DNA of 64,000 nucleotides from Limisphaerales bacterium. Lineage in GTDB: Bacteria > Verrucomicrobiota > Verrucomicrobiia > Limisphaerales > SXTU01. Shown here one piece after another: positions 25,293 to 38,692 of the stretch. The stretch's first letter is position 1. Each line of letters starts with the position of its first letter. Where the stretch lies: NCBI GenBank assembly GCA_009773355.1, contig WRPG01000043.1, positions 22,194 through 86,193 on the forward strand. Direction: 5' to 3'. Under the pieces are notes generated by a model. The model saw only the letters and a list, made by a program, of their open reading frames with translations. It was not told where the DNA came from and ran no database searches. A program made the position numbers and the translations under genes.

Positions 25293-26048
25293 TCAGAAGG
25301 CGCGCGTGTAGCTGGCGGAGAAGGTATTGGCCCAAGTATGGTTGGCCGGGCTGAAGCCGAAGTCCCCGCTGGTCAGCTTGTCCCCGCGGCGGAACTCGGC
25401 ATGACCATCAAGGAACGGCAGCATGCCGCCCTGATTGTGAATCACGGAATAGTTTTCCCTCAAATTGAGGTAGTTGGGCGTGGTGACGGTGAAATGCCAC
25501 CATGTGTAAGTGCCCGCGTTGGCGTTGAGGAGCCGCGGGCGATTAAACGCCTGGCTGCGGGCGTCGAACAACTCCTGGGCAAAGATCACGGCTGACGGGG
25601 AGGGGGCTTGGACTACCCGGAACTGCACGCCACCCACCACGCCAAGCACGGCGGCATTACCGAGGTAGCTGGTGCTGTTGGTCGGGTTGGGGGCTTGGGC
25701 ACCGGTCACCGGCCGGGCGGAGGAGCAAGTGAATGCTGGAGAATTGCTGCCAATTTCGCGCTGTAGGGAGTTGAGAAAATTGGGCGTCGTGGAAGTCGCA
25801 AAATTGGCGACGCCGTCCTGAGCCGCCGGAGTTTTTTCGTCATTCACACTGGTGTAGAGCGACAGAGCCAGCGCGACCTGCTTCATGTTGTTGAGACACC
25901 GCGTTTGCTTGCCCTTCTCCTTCGCCTTGGCCAGCGCCGGCAACAGCATTCCCGCCAGAATCGCGATGATGGCGATGACCACGAGGAGTTCGATGAGGGT
26001 GAAAGCTTTCCGGCTTTCGCGGCGCGCTGTGAGGGACTTCGGTTTCAT
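25293..26048 (-). CDS. Type IV prepilin-like protein (DUF1559/PulG-like)
   Basis: 251 residues. After a basic leader (RRESRK) comes [19 protein letters not shown], the prepilin cleavage/methylation signal with the +5 Glu, and then the [21 protein letters not shown] amphipathic helix. The C-terminal globular part has the [14 protein letters not shown] (H-X9-DG-like) feature common in such proteins of Verrucomicrobiota and Planctomycetota. It is processed by a prepilin peptidase and sits in the inner membrane or a pseudopilus. No secretion machinery genes lie nearby. Confidence 0.88.
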   Translation of the reverse strand: MKPKSLTARRESRKAFTLIELLVVIAIIAILAGMLLPALAKAKEKGKQTRCLNNMKQVALALSLYTSVNDEKTPAAQDGVANFATSTTPNFLNSLQREIGSNSPAFTCSSARPVTGAQAPNPTNSTSYLGNAAVLGVVGGVQFRVVQAPSPSAVIFAQELFDARSQAFNRPRLLNANAGTYTWWHFTVTTPNYLNLRENYSVIHNQGGMLPFLDGHAEFRRGDKLTSGDFGFSPANHTWANTFSASYTRAF

Positions 26049-26112
26049 TGCGGTTATCGGATGGGGCGCAGCATAGCAGTGGATTCACTCGACGCAATGC
26101 CCAAACCACTGT

Positions 26113-27450
26113 TCAGGCGCGTTGGCCTTTGAGGAGCGGGACTTCCAAACCTTCGCGCGCGGCTTCGATGCTCATCGTGCTGTTGTGCGTGCCGGCCAGC
26201 TCGCGGGCGTGGCCGACCATGCGGGAGACGCGGGCGTCGTCATGGGCGGGGTCGTGGTGGAAGAGGAAGAGGTGCTGCGCGCCCGCCGCGAGCGCGGTGG
26301 CGACGCTGTCCTCGTAGCAACTGTGCCCCCAGCCGATGTGGGTCTGGTATTCGGCCTCGTCGTATTGGGCGTCGAGGATGAGCATGTCCACGCCGCGCAG
26401 GAACTCGACGAGTTTCTGGTCCTCGGCGCGGCAGTAGTCGAGGGTCGCCTGGCCCTTGGGGCCGCCGGCGCGCGGGTGCAGGCGCATCCGGGCGTAGGAC
26501 TCGTGGTCGGGCAGGAAGGCGACGGAGCCGGTGCTGGTGTCGAGCCGGTAGCCGACGCAGACGCTGGGGTGGTTGGCGAAGATGGCGCGGACGCGGACGG
26601 GGCCGACGTGAAACTCCATCTCGCGCTGCTCGGAGAAGGTGATGTTGCTGGGCAACTGACGGAGGCCGACGGGGAAGTAGCTGCTTTCCATCTGCACGGC
26701 CAGGGTGCTTTCCAGCCCTTTGCGGTAGCCTTCGTAGCCCTGGATGTGAACCTGATTGTTCGCGACGTAGGCGGGGGCGAAGAAGGGGAAACCTTGGATG
26801 TGATCCCAATGGGTGTGGGTGAGCAGCAGGGTCAGTTCGAGGGAACGGCCCTTGAACTCCTCGACGAGGCGCTGGCCGAGCAGGCGGATGCCGGAGCCGG
26901 AATCAAGGATGATGAGCTGGCCGTCGGCGCGGAGTTCGACGCAGGTGGTGTTGCCGCCGTAGAAGACGGTGTTCGGTCCGGGCGTGGGGATGGAGCCGCG
27001 CACGCCCCAGAAGCGGAGGAGATTCCCGGCGGGGAGTTGGGCGGCGGGCACTGGTGCGCCGGCGGGGGCGCTCGGGCTGGCCTTGGCGGTTTCCTTGCTG
27101 GTCAGGAGCTGGAGGATGTCCTCGGCGAGGATGGGTTTCACCAGATAGTGGTCCGCCCCGGACTCGAAGGCGTTGAGGCGGTCGGTGGCGAATCCGCGAT
27201 GGGTGGTAACGATAATTTTCAGGCCGGGAAGGTGGTCAGCCTGCTCGCGGAGCGCGCGGCAGACTTGAAAGCCGTTGCAGCGGGGCATCAGAAGGTCGCA
27301 GATGACGGCGTCGGGGCGGTGCCGGAGGGCGGCTTGGATGCCTTCCTCGCCATCCTTGGCCTCGTGGACGGCCCAGCCGGCGGTGGAAAGGGCTTTGGAA
27401 AGCACCTTGCGCACGATGGGGTCATCATCAATCAGCAGGGCGGATTTCAT
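26113..27450 (-). CDS. Response regulator receiver fused to an MBL-fold metallohydrolase
   Basis: 445 residues. Residues 1-115 are a receiver domain with the DDD acidic cluster at 8-10, the phosphoacceptor Asp52 (ICDLLMPRCNG) and the Lys of YLVKP. After a Ser/Ala/Pro linker an MBL-fold domain begins at FWGVRGSIPTPG and has the metal motif THTHWDHIQGFPF (HxHxDH), with later His/Asp ligands (ILDAQYDE, HIGWGH, LFHHDPAHDD). Phosphorylation probably switches a hydrolase or phosphodiesterase activity. The substrate is unknown, and no histidine kinase lies beside it. ATG 27450 is used to start at the receiver. Confidence 0.88.
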   Translation of the reverse strand: MKSALLIDDDPIVRKVLSKALSTAGWAVHEAKDGEEGIQAALRHRPDAVICDLLMPRCNGFQVCRALREQADHLPGLKIIVTTHRGFATDRLNAFESGADHYLVKPILAEDILQLLTSKETAKASPSAPAGAPVPAAQLPAGNLLRFWGVRGSIPTPGPNTVFYGGNTTCVELRADGQLIILDSGSGIRLLGQRLVEEFKGRSLELTLLLTHTHWDHIQGFPFFAPAYVANNQVHIQGYEGYRKGLESTLAVQMESSYFPVGLRQLPSNITFSEQREMEFHVGPVRVRAIFANHPSVCVGYRLDTSTGSVAFLPDHESYARMRLHPRAGGPKGQATLDYCRAEDQKLVEFLRGVDMLILDAQYDEAEYQTHIGWGHSCYEDSVATALAAGAQHLFLFHHDPAHDDARVSRMVGHARELAGTHNSTMSIEAAREGLEVPLLKGQRA

Positions 27451-27633
27451 CGTGGCCGCGCCAGTGTTCACAGGAGCGGTCAAATGACAAGCTTGGAGCG
27501 TGCGGGGGAAGGGGAGAAAATGCTGTTAGAATCCCTCCACGCCGGCAAAAGAGTGGGTGAGACGGGCATTGAACAAGGCTTTTGAGGCCGCCGTCTGCTC
27601 TGACGAACGACGCAAACCAAACCCGACACGCAT

Positions 27634-29049
27634 ATGTTCTGGAACTGTGGCAATCACCCCGGCATGGAGCTGAACCCCAACCTCTACGCCACCCGGCGCG
27701 ACTTTCTCAATCGCATGGGCACCGGCTTTGGCGCGCTGGCCTTGGCGGGCTTGATGGCCGATCAGGCCAAAGGCCAGGCTTCCGGCGGCCTGCTCGCTCC
27801 GAAGCAGCCCCATTATCCCGGCACCGCCAAGCGCGTCTGCCACATCTACTTCAGCGGCGCGCAGTCGCACATTGACACTTGGGATCCGAAGCCCGAGCTG
27901 GCCAAGGCCGATGGCAAGTCCGCCGGCCGTGGCAAGCTGCTGCCCTCGCCGTTCGAATTCCCCAAGTCCGGCAAGAGCGGTCTGGAGATTTCCGAAATCT
28001 GGACCGAGCTGTCCAAGTGCGTGGACGACATGTGCATCATCCGGTCGAGCTGGACGGATGTGCCGGCGCACGAGGAAGCCACGAAGATCATGACCACGGG
28101 CGACTTCCGCCTGCCCAAGCCCTCCATCGGCGCGTGGGTCACCTACGGCCTCGGCTCGGACAACCAGAACCTCCCCGCCTTCGTGGCGATGAACCCGCGC
28201 GGCTTCCCCTCCGCCGGCAACGCCAACTGGCAGTCCGCCTTCATGCCCGGCGCGTTCCAAGGCACCTACGTGGACCCCACCAACACGCGCATCGAGCAGA
28301 TCATCGAGAACATCAAGAGCCAGTTCATCGGCTCCAGTGCCGAGCAGCGCCAGCAGCTCGACCTCCTCAGCAAGATCAACGAGATTCACAAGCAGAAGCG
28401 CCAGTCGGAAGGGCAGTTGGATGCGCGCATCCAGTCCTTCGAGCTGGCTTACCGCATGCAGACGGACGCCACCGAGGCGTTTGACATGAGCAAGGAGCCG
28501 GACCACATCCTCAAGCTCTACGGGGCCGACGGCATGGGCGAGCAGGCGGTGCAGGCCCGGCAGTTCATCATCGCCCGCCGCCTCCTGGAGCGCGGGGTGA
28601 AGTTCGTCCAATGCTGGAACGGCGGCTGGGACCATCACAACGGCATCGCCACCGCCGCGCGCGGTCGCGCCGCCGCCCTCGACAAGCCGATGGCCGGCTT
28701 CCTGCAAGACCTCAAGCAGCGCGGCCTGCTCAAGGACACGCTCGTCGCGGCCAGCACCGAGTTCGGCCGCAGCTCGACCGAGGACGGCCCCGGCGGCCGC
28801 ACGCACAACGCCAAGGCCTTCGCCTCCTGGCTCGCGGGCGGCGGAGTCAAGGGCGGCATCAGCTACGGGGCGACCGACGAGCTCGGCAGCGCCGCCGTCG
28901 AGAACAAGGTCCATGTGCATGAGTTCCACTCGACCATCCTGCATGCGCTGGGCTTTGACTCCGAGAAGCTCACGTTCCGCTCCGGCGGCCGCGACTTCCG
29001 CCTGACGGACGTGTCGGGCGCGCAGCCGGTGAAGTCCATCTTCGCCTGA
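27634..29049 (+). CDS. DUF1501 family protein (Tat-exported, sulfatase/phosphatase-like fold)
   Basis: 471 residues. The N-terminus holds a Tat-type signal (ATRRDFLNRMGTGFGALALAGL). The body has DUF1501 landmarks: YFSGAQSHIDTWDPKPELA, NGGWDHHNGI, FGRSSTEDG and RTHNAKAFASWLAGGG; the set resembles the alkaline phosphatase/sulfatase metal-binding pattern. Function is unknown but the family is nearly always paired with DUF1549/DUF1553 genes, as here with the gene at 29157. ATG 27634 is the first in frame; ATG 27664 (MELNP) is an alternative and would fit the family N-terminus better. A strong terminator-like hairpin follows. Confidence 0.9.
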   Translation: MFWNCGNHPGMELNPNLYATRRDFLNRMGTGFGALALAGLMADQAKGQASGGLLAPKQPHYPGTAKRVCHIYFSGAQSHIDTWDPKPELAKADGKSAGRGKLLPSPFEFPKSGKSGLEISEIWTELSKCVDDMCIIRSSWTDVPAHEEATKIMTTGDFRLPKPSIGAWVTYGLGSDNQNLPAFVAMNPRGFPSAGNANWQSAFMPGAFQGTYVDPTNTRIEQIIENIKSQFIGSSAEQRQQLDLLSKINEIHKQKRQSEGQLDARIQSFELAYRMQTDATEAFDMSKEPDHILKLYGADGMGEQAVQARQFIIARRLLERGVKFVQCWNGGWDHHNGIATAARGRAAALDKPMAGFLQDLKQRGLLKDTLVAASTEFGRSSTEDGPGGRTHNAKAFASWLAGGGVKGGISYGATDELGSAAVENKVHVHEFHSTILHALGFDSEKLTFRSGGRDFRLTDVSGAQPVKSIFA

Positions 29050-29068
29050 GTTCTTTTGGTGAAACCCA

Positions 29069-29098
29069 GCCGGGCGCGTGTTTCACCACGCGCCCGGC
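29069..29098. terminator. Hairpin after the DUF1501 gene
   Basis: GCCGGGCGCGTG (29069-29080) and CACGCGCCCGGC (29087-29098) form a 12-bp perfect stem with a six-base loop, starting 20 bp after the stop and followed by CTTCAGTTT. It could end the DUF1501 transcript or limit read-through into the DUF1553 gene. Confidence 0.6.
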
Positions 29099-29156
29099 CT
29101 TCAGTTTGCAGACGGGATAATTTGGAGCTGGTCCGCCAGCCGAGTCAGAAACGCCT

Positions 29157-32100
29157 ATGAAACCGATGCTGAAATTTGCCGTCGCTGCCACCGTGGCCTG
29201 CGCCGCGCCGGGCTTCGCGCAGGACAAACCGCTCACGCCGGAGGAATCGGACTTCTTCGAGTCGAAGATCCGCCCCGCGCTCATCGAGCACTGTCACAAG
29301 TGCCACAGCGGCGACAAGGACGCCAAAATCAAAGGCGGCCTCCAGCTTGACTCGAAGGCCGGCCTGCTCAAGGGCGGCTCCACCGGCCCCGGCCTCGTCG
29401 CCGGCCAGCCCGACCGCTCGCTCATCATCAAGGCCATCCGGTTCGCCGATCCGAACCTGCAGATGCCGCCCAAGGAAAAGCTGCCGGATTCCGTCATCGC
29501 CGACTTCGAGAACTGGGTGCGCATGGGCGCGCCCGACCCGCGCACCGGCAAGGCCGCCGCCGTGCTCAAGACCGACGAGGACTTGCAGAAGGCCAGGAAA
29601 CACTGGGCCTTTCAAACCGTCGTCAAGCCGGAGCCGCCCAAGCCCAAGGCCCATTTGAAGGGCTGGATTCAGAACGAGATTGACCTCTTCGTGCTCGCCA
29701 AGCTGGAGGAGAAGGGCCTCTTCCCGTCGCCCATCGCGGACAAGTGGACCCTCGTCCGCCGCGCTTACTTCGACCTGCTCGGCATGCCGCCTTCCGCGAA
29801 GGAGGCCGAGGACTTCGTCAACGACACCTCGAAGGACGCCTGGCCCAACCTGCTTGACAAGCTGCTGGCCTCCCCCCACTACGGCGAGCGCTGGGGCCGC
29901 TACTGGCTGGACATCGCCCGCTATGCCGACACGCGCGGGGCGAACAACAACAACCGCATGGGGGACAACCGGCTCATCCACGCCTTTACCTACCGGGACT
30001 GGGTGGTGAACGCCCTCAACGAGGACATGCCTTACGACAAGTTCCTCAAGTATCAGATCGCCGCCGACAGCCTGCCCGGCGCGGAGGCCAAGCACCTCGC
30101 CGCGCTCGGCTTCATCACCATGAACCGCGCGGTCAACAACCGGCAGGAGGAGATTGACGACCGCATTGACGTCATCACCCGCGGCACGATGTCGCTCTCC
30201 GTCTATTGCGCCCGCTGCCATGACCACAAGTTCGATCCCATCCCGACCAAGGACTACTACTCGCTCTACGGGGTCTTCGACAGCACGACCTACTCGATGA
30301 ACAACAAGCCGGTGATTCAGAAGATCGAGGACACCAAGGATTACCGGGAATACACGGCCAAGAAAGCCCAGGTCGAGGCCCGCTTGGAAGGCTACCGCCA
30401 GGGCGAACTCACCAAGTTCGTCGGCGAGGCCAAAGGGAAGACCATGGAGTATATGCTCGCGGTTCACTTCGCGAACCAGGGCAACACGAACTACATGATC
30501 GAGGGCCGGGCCGGCCAGCAGCGCTTCGAGACGTTCACCAAGCTCCAGTTTGAAGTCGCCGGCCCGTGGAAGCGCTACCTCGACCAGCGCAGCAAGGGCA
30601 CGGACCCGATCTTCGCTCCGTGGGCTGACTACGCGAAGCTCGAAGAGAAGGAATTCGCCGCCAAGAGCAAGGAACTCGCCGCCAAATACATGAGCAAGGA
30701 CGGCGTGCCGATGAAGGGTCTCAATCCCATTGTGGCCAAGGCGTTCTCCACGCCCGTTTCCAGCATCCGCGTTGTCGCCGATCGCTATGCCAAGCTCTTC
30801 CTCGACGCCGAGCGGGCTTGGGTCAGCGCCATCACCCTCGACTCCAAGAAGAAGAAGGCCGACGACGATCCGATGCTGAAGAAGCTGTCCGACCCCGCGC
30901 AGGAGCAGCTCCGCCAGGTCTTCTACGGGCAGGGATCGCCCGTGAACATCACCTATGACCGTCTTGCCGGGTTTGACAACAACCGCATCCGCAATGGCGA
31001 GCAGCAGTTCCAACTCCAAGCCGACACGCTCGACGCTTTGCACCCGGGCGCGCCCCGCCGCGCGATGGCCCTCAGCGACACCGGCACGCCGCGCAACGCG
31101 AAGGTTGCGCTCAAGGGCGACCCGCGCAATCTCGGTCCCGAGGTTCCCCGCCAGTTCCTGGAAGTGCTGAATCCGAACCGGAAAGCCTTCAGTAGCAAGA
31201 GCAGCGGCCGGGTCGAGCTGGCCGAGGAAATCGCCAGCAAGAACAACCCGCTCACCGCCCGTGTGCTCGCCAACCGCGTCTGGATGAATCACTTCGGCGG
31301 CGCGCTGGTCCGCACCCCGACCGATTTCGGCGTCCGCGCCGACGATCCGACGCATCCCGAGCTGCTGAATTTCCTCTCCGCCTGGGTCATGGAAAACGGC
31401 TGGTCGCTCAAGAAGTTCCACAAGTTCGTCATGAGTTCGGCGACCTATATGCAGAGCAGCGACGATCGCGCCAAGCCGCTGCTCAACGATCCGGCGAACC
31501 TTTACGTCTGGAAGATGAACCGCCGCCGCCTTGACTTCGAGGGCTTCCGCGATTCGCTCCTCGCGGTCAGCGGCAAGCTGGACCCGACCATGGGCGGGCA
31601 CCCCGTGAAGATCACGCCCGAGGGGGGCAACCCGCTCGGCTACCCGGAGAATCCCTACCGCCGCACGCTCTACGGCTACATTGACCGTGGCAACCTCTCC
31701 TCGCTCTATCGCACCTTCGACTTCGCCAACCCGGACGCGACCGCCGGGATGCGTTTCAGCTCCACCGTGCCGCAGCAGGCGCTCTACCTGATGAACAGCC
31801 CGTTCGTGGGCGAACTCGCCCGCGCCATCGTCCATCGCGACGACGTGAAGAACAAGGTGGACGAGGAGCAGCGCATCGAGATGCTCTATCAGATCTGCTT
31901 CCAGCGCCTGCCTTCCGCGCTCGAGACCAAGATCGGCATGAAGTTCTTGGAGGACCAGTCCGGCGTGAAGGGCAGCGACGCCAAGCCCATCTGGCAGTAT
32001 GGCTACGGCCAATACAACCCGCGCACCCGGCAGGTGTCCTTCTTCAAGTTCCAGAATTTTGTCGGCGCTCCCCAAGGCATGATGGGCGGAAACCGCAACC

Positions 32101-32717
32101 CGGCGGCTGCCCCTCACTACGATGGCGGCACCAACAACCGGCTCGCGGGCATCCGCCTCACGGCCAATGGCGGCACCGCCAGCACGCTCGCCGTCATCCG
32201 CCGCTTCACCGCGCCCGTGGATGCCAGCCTCGCCATCAGCGGCGACTTCCGCCAGCCGGGCAACGTCGGCGACGGGGTCAACGGCTACATCGTTCACAGC
32301 CGCTCCGGCCAGGTCGGGAGCTACCCGTTGAGCGGTCGGAACCGTGACGTCAGCACGGCGGTCGCCAAGGTGGATGTCAAACGGGGTGACACTATTGACT
32401 TCATCGTGGACAACGGTGGCAGGGGCAACGCCATCGGTGACACCTTCATTTGGGCGCCCACCTTGCGCGTGGCTGCCGCTGGCCCCGCCATGGCCGCCGC
32501 CGCCCCGGCGATGACACCCTTTGGGGGTGGCCCGATGAGCGCGCCGGCCATGAACAACAACATGGCAATGGGCGGCCAGGGCGGTGCGAGCGCCACCCGC
32601 TGGGATGCGCAAGCCCAGTTCGGCAGTCCGTCCGCCGGCCAGCAGAAGCCCCTCGACACCTGGGAGAAATACGCCCAAATCCTCCTCCTCGCCAACGAGA
32701 TGACCTTCGTTGACTGA
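29157..32717 (+). CDS. PSCyt1 heme-motif/DUF1549/DUF1553 protein, with a C-terminal insert domain
   Basis: 1186 residues with a signal peptide (residues 1-21). CHKCH at 46-50 is a c-type heme site in a planctomycete-type cytochrome domain. DUF1549 follows from about 165 (NEIDLFVLAKLEEKG) with a second CxxCH (YCARCHDHKFDP), and DUF1553 from about 685 to the end (LTARVLANRVWMNHFGG; SMKKFHKFVM-like SLKKFHKFVMSSATYM). The part from about residue 985 to 1150 interrupts the DUF1553 end with a beta-sandwich-like segment (GGTASTLAVIRRFTAPVDA) and an Ala/Met/Gly-rich linker. The normal ending WEKYAQILLLANEMTFVD then resumes. It is exported and probably redox-active; its reaction is unknown. Confidence 0.9.
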   Translation: MKPMLKFAVAATVACAAPGFAQDKPLTPEESDFFESKIRPALIEHCHKCHSGDKDAKIKGGLQLDSKAGLLKGGSTGPGLVAGQPDRSLIIKAIRFADPNLQMPPKEKLPDSVIADFENWVRMGAPDPRTGKAAAVLKTDEDLQKARKHWAFQTVVKPEPPKPKAHLKGWIQNEIDLFVLAKLEEKGLFPSPIADKWTLVRRAYFDLLGMPPSAKEAEDFVNDTSKDAWPNLLDKLLASPHYGERWGRYWLDIARYADTRGANNNNRMGDNRLIHAFTYRDWVVNALNEDMPYDKFLKYQIAADSLPGAEAKHLAALGFITMNRAVNNRQEEIDDRIDVITRGTMSLSVYCARCHDHKFDPIPTKDYYSLYGVFDSTTYSMNNKPVIQKIEDTKDYREYTAKKAQVEARLEGYRQGELTKFVGEAKGKTMEYMLAVHFANQGNTNYMIEGRAGQQRFETFTKLQFEVAGPWKRYLDQRSKGTDPIFAPWADYAKLEEKEFAAKSKELAAKYMSKDGVPMKGLNPIVAKAFSTPVSSIRVVADRYAKLFLDAERAWVSAITLDSKKKKADDDPMLKKLSDPAQEQLRQVFYGQGSPVNITYDRLAGFDNNRIRNGEQQFQLQADTLDALHPGAPRRAMALSDTGTPRNAKVALKGDPRNLGPEVPRQFLEVLNPNRKAFSSKSSGRVELAEEIASKNNPLTARVLANRVWMNHFGGALVRTPTDFGVRADDPTHPELLNFLSAWVMENGWSLKKFHKFVMSSATYMQSSDDRAKPLLNDPANLYVWKMNRRRLDFEGFRDSLLAVSGKLDPTMGGHPVKITPEGGNPLGYPENPYRRTLYGYIDRGNLSSLYRTFDFANPDATAGMRFSSTVPQQALYLMNSPFVGELARAIVHRDDVKNKVDEEQRIEMLYQICFQRLPSALETKIGMKFLEDQSGVKGSDAKPIWQYGYGQYNPRTRQVSFFKFQNFVGAPQGMMGGNRNPAAAPHYDGGTNNRLAGIRLTANGGTASTLAVIRRFTAPVDASLAISGDFRQPGNVGDGVNGYIVHSRSGQVGSYPLSGRNRDVSTAVAKVDVKRGDTIDFIVDNGGRGNAIGDTFIWAPTLRVAAAGPAMAAAAPAMTPFGGGPMSAPAMNNNMAMGGQGGASATRWDAQAQFGSPSAGQQKPLDTWEKYAQILLLANEMTFVD

Positions 32718-32746
32718 GCGCGGGAACCCGACCGTTTGAATTCGCC

Positions 32747-32770
32747 AAAGGCCGCCTCCGGGCGGCCTTT
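32747..32770. terminator. Terminator-like hairpin after the first DUF1553 gene
   Basis: AAAGGCCGCC and GGCGGCCTTT form a perfect 10-bp stem with a TCCG loop, 30 bp after the stop codon. The right arm ends in TTT, so intrinsic termination is plausible, also in the reverse direction. Confidence 0.7.
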
Positions 32771-32863
32771 GTGCTGGTGAAGGGGGACACTCCAGCCCCC
32801 CGGTGAGTTGCCGGGCAAAATCCCTGCAACTCCTTCGCCCTTTGCAGCGTCCAAACCCGCGAC

Positions 32864-36046
<3,183 letters not shown>

Positions 36047-36058
36047 ATTCCTGTGAAC

Positions 36059-37237
36059 ATGACATCCCCATTCTCCACACGCACCGCAGCGCGGTTTGCG
36101 TTCGTCGTCTTCGTCCTATTCGTCCACATCCCTCCCAGCCACGCCGCCGACAAACCCAAACCCGCCTTCCAATACAAGTCCGGCGACATCCGCGTGAGCA
36201 TCCCCACGGCCGACGAGCCGCGCGTGAAGCAGTTTGGCCCGGCGTCGCTGAAGTTGGCCGCGAAGTATCTCGAAGACGGCGCGTTGACCTGGGTGCGCGA
36301 GAAGTCCTGCGTCAACTGCCACACCACCGGCCCCTACATGACCGAGCGCACGGCGTGGACCAAGCAGTTCGGCCCGGCCAGTGCGGAGGTTCACAAGGAC
36401 TTCGTCGGCTCCGTCCCGAAGGAGATCAAGCCGGTGAAGGAGACGGAGTCGCGTGGGCACAAGCACTACCCGAGCACCTTCTTCACCGTGTGGCGCAGCC
36501 TAGGACTGGCGGAGTGGGACCGCCACATCACCGGCAAGCTCTCTGAACCTACGGAACGCGCCCTACGCGACCTGTTCGAACGGCAGTCGGCCAGTGGCGC
36601 GTTTGTGAGCCACGGCGAGGTGGAAATTCCGCACATCACGACGGACTTCGAGCTGTCGCTGCAGGCCGCGCGCGCCATCACCGCCGCGCCGGGTTGGCTG
36701 TCCGGCTTGAAGGACGAAACGCTGCTGGCCCGCGTGGCCAAGCTGAAGGACTACCTCCGCACCGCACCGCCGAAAAACGACTTCGACCGCATCCTGAAAC
36801 TCCAGCTCGCGCACTACCTGCCCGAACTCGTCTCGCCGAAGGAGCGCAACGCCGCGCTGGCGCTGCTCTCCGTGAAGCAGCACGCCGACGGCGGCTGGAG
36901 TGTGCGTGACATGTCAGCCCTCAACGACTGGCACTTCGAGATGAGCGCGACCGTCGTGAACCTCATCAACGGATTGCCCGACGCCGCGAACCCCGAGAGC
37001 GACGCCTACATGACCGCGCTCGCCGTCGTCCTCATGCGGCAGAGCAACGTCCCCACGTCCGACCCGCGCGTGCAGCGCGGCCTCGCCTGGCTGCGGCGTG
37101 AGCAGCGCGGGAGCGGTCGCTGGTGGATGCACTCGCTCTATCGTGGGAATTATCACTACATCACCTACATCGCCACCGCACAGGCGGTGAAGGCCTTCGC
37201 TCTGTGCGGCGAGTTGGATGCCGTCTCCGCCAACTGA
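36059..37237 (+). CDS. Secreted alpha-toroid (terpene cyclase/prenyltransferase-like) protein with a CxxCH heme motif
   Basis: 392 residues, with a signal peptide (to about residue 30). [11 protein letters not shown] (84-94) is a c-type heme motif close to the N-terminus. The remainder is helical with features of squalene-cyclase-like alpha/alpha toroids: [13 protein letters not shown] and [20 protein letters not shown] resemble QW motifs (QxxxGxW). The acid motif of real cyclases (DxDD) is not seen, so it is probably not a cyclase. It lies between DUF1553 and DUF1501 genes in one operon. ATG 36059 is used; GTG 36053 is an equal alternative. Confidence 0.8.
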   Translation: MTSPFSTRTAARFAFVVFVLFVHIPPSHAADKPKPAFQYKSGDIRVSIPTADEPRVKQFGPASLKLAAKYLEDGALTWVREKSCVNCHTTGPYMTERTAWTKQFGPASAEVHKDFVGSVPKEIKPVKETESRGHKHYPSTFFTVWRSLGLAEWDRHITGKLSEPTERALRDLFERQSASGAFVSHGEVEIPHITTDFELSLQAARAITAAPGWLSGLKDETLLARVAKLKDYLRTAPPKNDFDRILKLQLAHYLPELVSPKERNAALALLSVKQHADGGWSVRDMSALNDWHFEMSATVVNLINGLPDAANPESDAYMTALAVVLMRQSNVPTSDPRVQRGLAWLRREQRGSGRWWMHSLYRGNYHYITYIATAQAVKAFALCGELDAVSAN

Positions 37238-37259
37238 AGCCCGCTTGCCCCACCTCCAC

Positions 37260-38690
37260 ATGAACGCGTCCGTCACTCACCTCGACCTGATTCACCGCCG
37301 CCAGTTCTTTCAACGTGCCGGCTTCGGCGTCGGCTCGATGACGCTGGTGTCATTGCTGCGCGGCTCCGCTTTCGCCGCACCCGCGAACCCGCTCGCTTCG
37401 CGTCACCCGATGTTCGCCCCGCGCGCCAAGCGGGTGATTTTCCTGCACATGATTGGTGCGCCGTCGCAGCTCGACATGTTCGACTTCAAGCCCGAGCTGG
37501 TGAAGCGCGATGGCGAGGATTGCCCGGAGTCGCTGCTGAAAGGCCGGCGCTTCGCGTTCATCGGCGGCAAGATGCAGCTCGCGGGGACGAGGTTTAAGTT
37601 CACGAAGCACGGGCGCAGCGGACAGGAACTCTCCGAGACACTGCCGCATCTGGCGAAGGTCGCGGATGACATCGCCATCGTGAAGACCTTGCACACGGAG
37701 GAAATCAACCACGCGCCGGCGCAGATGTTCCTGCACACGGGCTTCGGGCGCGGCGGGCGGCCCAGCTTCGGCTCGTGGGTGACTTATGGGCTGGGCACGG
37801 AGAACCAGGATTTGCCCGCCTACACGGTGCTGCTCTCCGGCCCGCTCGGCGGCGCGGGCACTTCGCTGTGGGCAAACGGCTTTCTGCCGAGCGTGTATCA
37901 AGGCATCCAGTTCCGCTCCAGCGGCGACCCGGTGCTGTTCTTGAGCAATCCAAAAGGCCAGTCGCAGGACGACCGGCGGCGGATCTTCGACGCGGTGAAG
38001 TCGCTTAACGAACGCCAGCTTGCCGACGTGGGTGATCCCGAGATAGCCACGCGCATCAGCCAATACGAGATGGCGTTCAAGATGCAGACCAGCGTTCCGG
38101 AGCTGATGGACATTTCGCGCGAGCCGAAGTCCGTGCTGGATCTCTACGGCGCGAAGCCCGGCGCGGCATCCTTCGCGAACAACTGCCTGCTCGCGCGTCG
38201 GCTCATCGAGCGCGGCGTGCGTGTGGTGGAACTTTACGACGCCGACTGGGACCACCACTCCGGCCTCGCCACGCGCCTGCCCGCCAAGTGCCGCGATGTG
38301 GACCAGGGCATGGCCGGCCTCATCACGGACCTCAAGTCGCGCGGCCTGCTCGACGACACGCTGGTCATCTGGGGCGCGGAGTTTGGGCGCACGCCGTTGC
38401 GGCAGGGCATTGACGGCGAAGGGAAGAGCACGAATCCCGGTCGCGACCATCACAAGGACGCCTACACGATGTGGCTCGCCGGCGGCGGCGTGAAGGGCGG
38501 CGTGACTTACGGTCGCACCGATGACTTCGGCTTCGGCCCGGCGGAGCATCCCGTCCACGTCCACGACCTCAACGCGACCGTGCTCCATCTCCTTGGCCTC
38601 GACCACGAGCGGCTGACCTTCAAGTATCAAGGCCGCGAGTTCCGGCTGACGGATGTGCATGGCGAGGTGTTGCGCGGGCTGCTGGCGTGA
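37260..38690 (+). CDS. DUF1501 family protein (Tat-exported)
   Basis: 476 residues. Tat-type signal: [22 protein letters not shown]. The body shares the landmarks of the other DUF1501 protein in this window: [40 protein letters not shown] and [17 protein letters not shown]. The His/Asp pattern again suggests a sulfatase/phosphatase-like metal site. Function unknown. It ends the operon DUF1553-toroid-DUF1501. ATG 37260 is chosen because it precedes the signal; the frame opens earlier at 37218. It is followed by a palindromic element and a hairpin. Confidence 0.92.
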   Translation: MNASVTHLDLIHRRQFFQRAGFGVGSMTLVSLLRGSAFAAPANPLASRHPMFAPRAKRVIFLHMIGAPSQLDMFDFKPELVKRDGEDCPESLLKGRRFAFIGGKMQLAGTRFKFTKHGRSGQELSETLPHLAKVADDIAIVKTLHTEEINHAPAQMFLHTGFGRGGRPSFGSWVTYGLGTENQDLPAYTVLLSGPLGGAGTSLWANGFLPSVYQGIQFRSSGDPVLFLSNPKGQSQDDRRRIFDAVKSLNERQLADVGDPEIATRISQYEMAFKMQTSVPELMDISREPKSVLDLYGAKPGAASFANNCLLARRLIERGVRVVELYDADWDHHSGLATRLPAKCRDVDQGMAGLITDLKSRGLLDDTLVIWGAEFGRTPLRQGIDGEGKSTNPGRDHHKDAYTMWLAGGGVKGGVTYGRTDDFGFGPAEHPVHVHDLNATVLHLLGLDHERLTFKYQGREFRLTDVHGEVLRGLLA

Positions 38691-38692
38691 GC

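Noticed and set aside
29145..32678. 1177-residue open frame on the minus strand
   Set aside because: Antisense shadow of the DUF1553 gene; the sense frame has heme motifs, signal peptide and domain structure.
36059..37237. Squalene-hopene or other terpene cyclase
   Set aside because: Toroid-like repeats are seen, but the DxDD acid motif is missing and a c-type heme motif is present.
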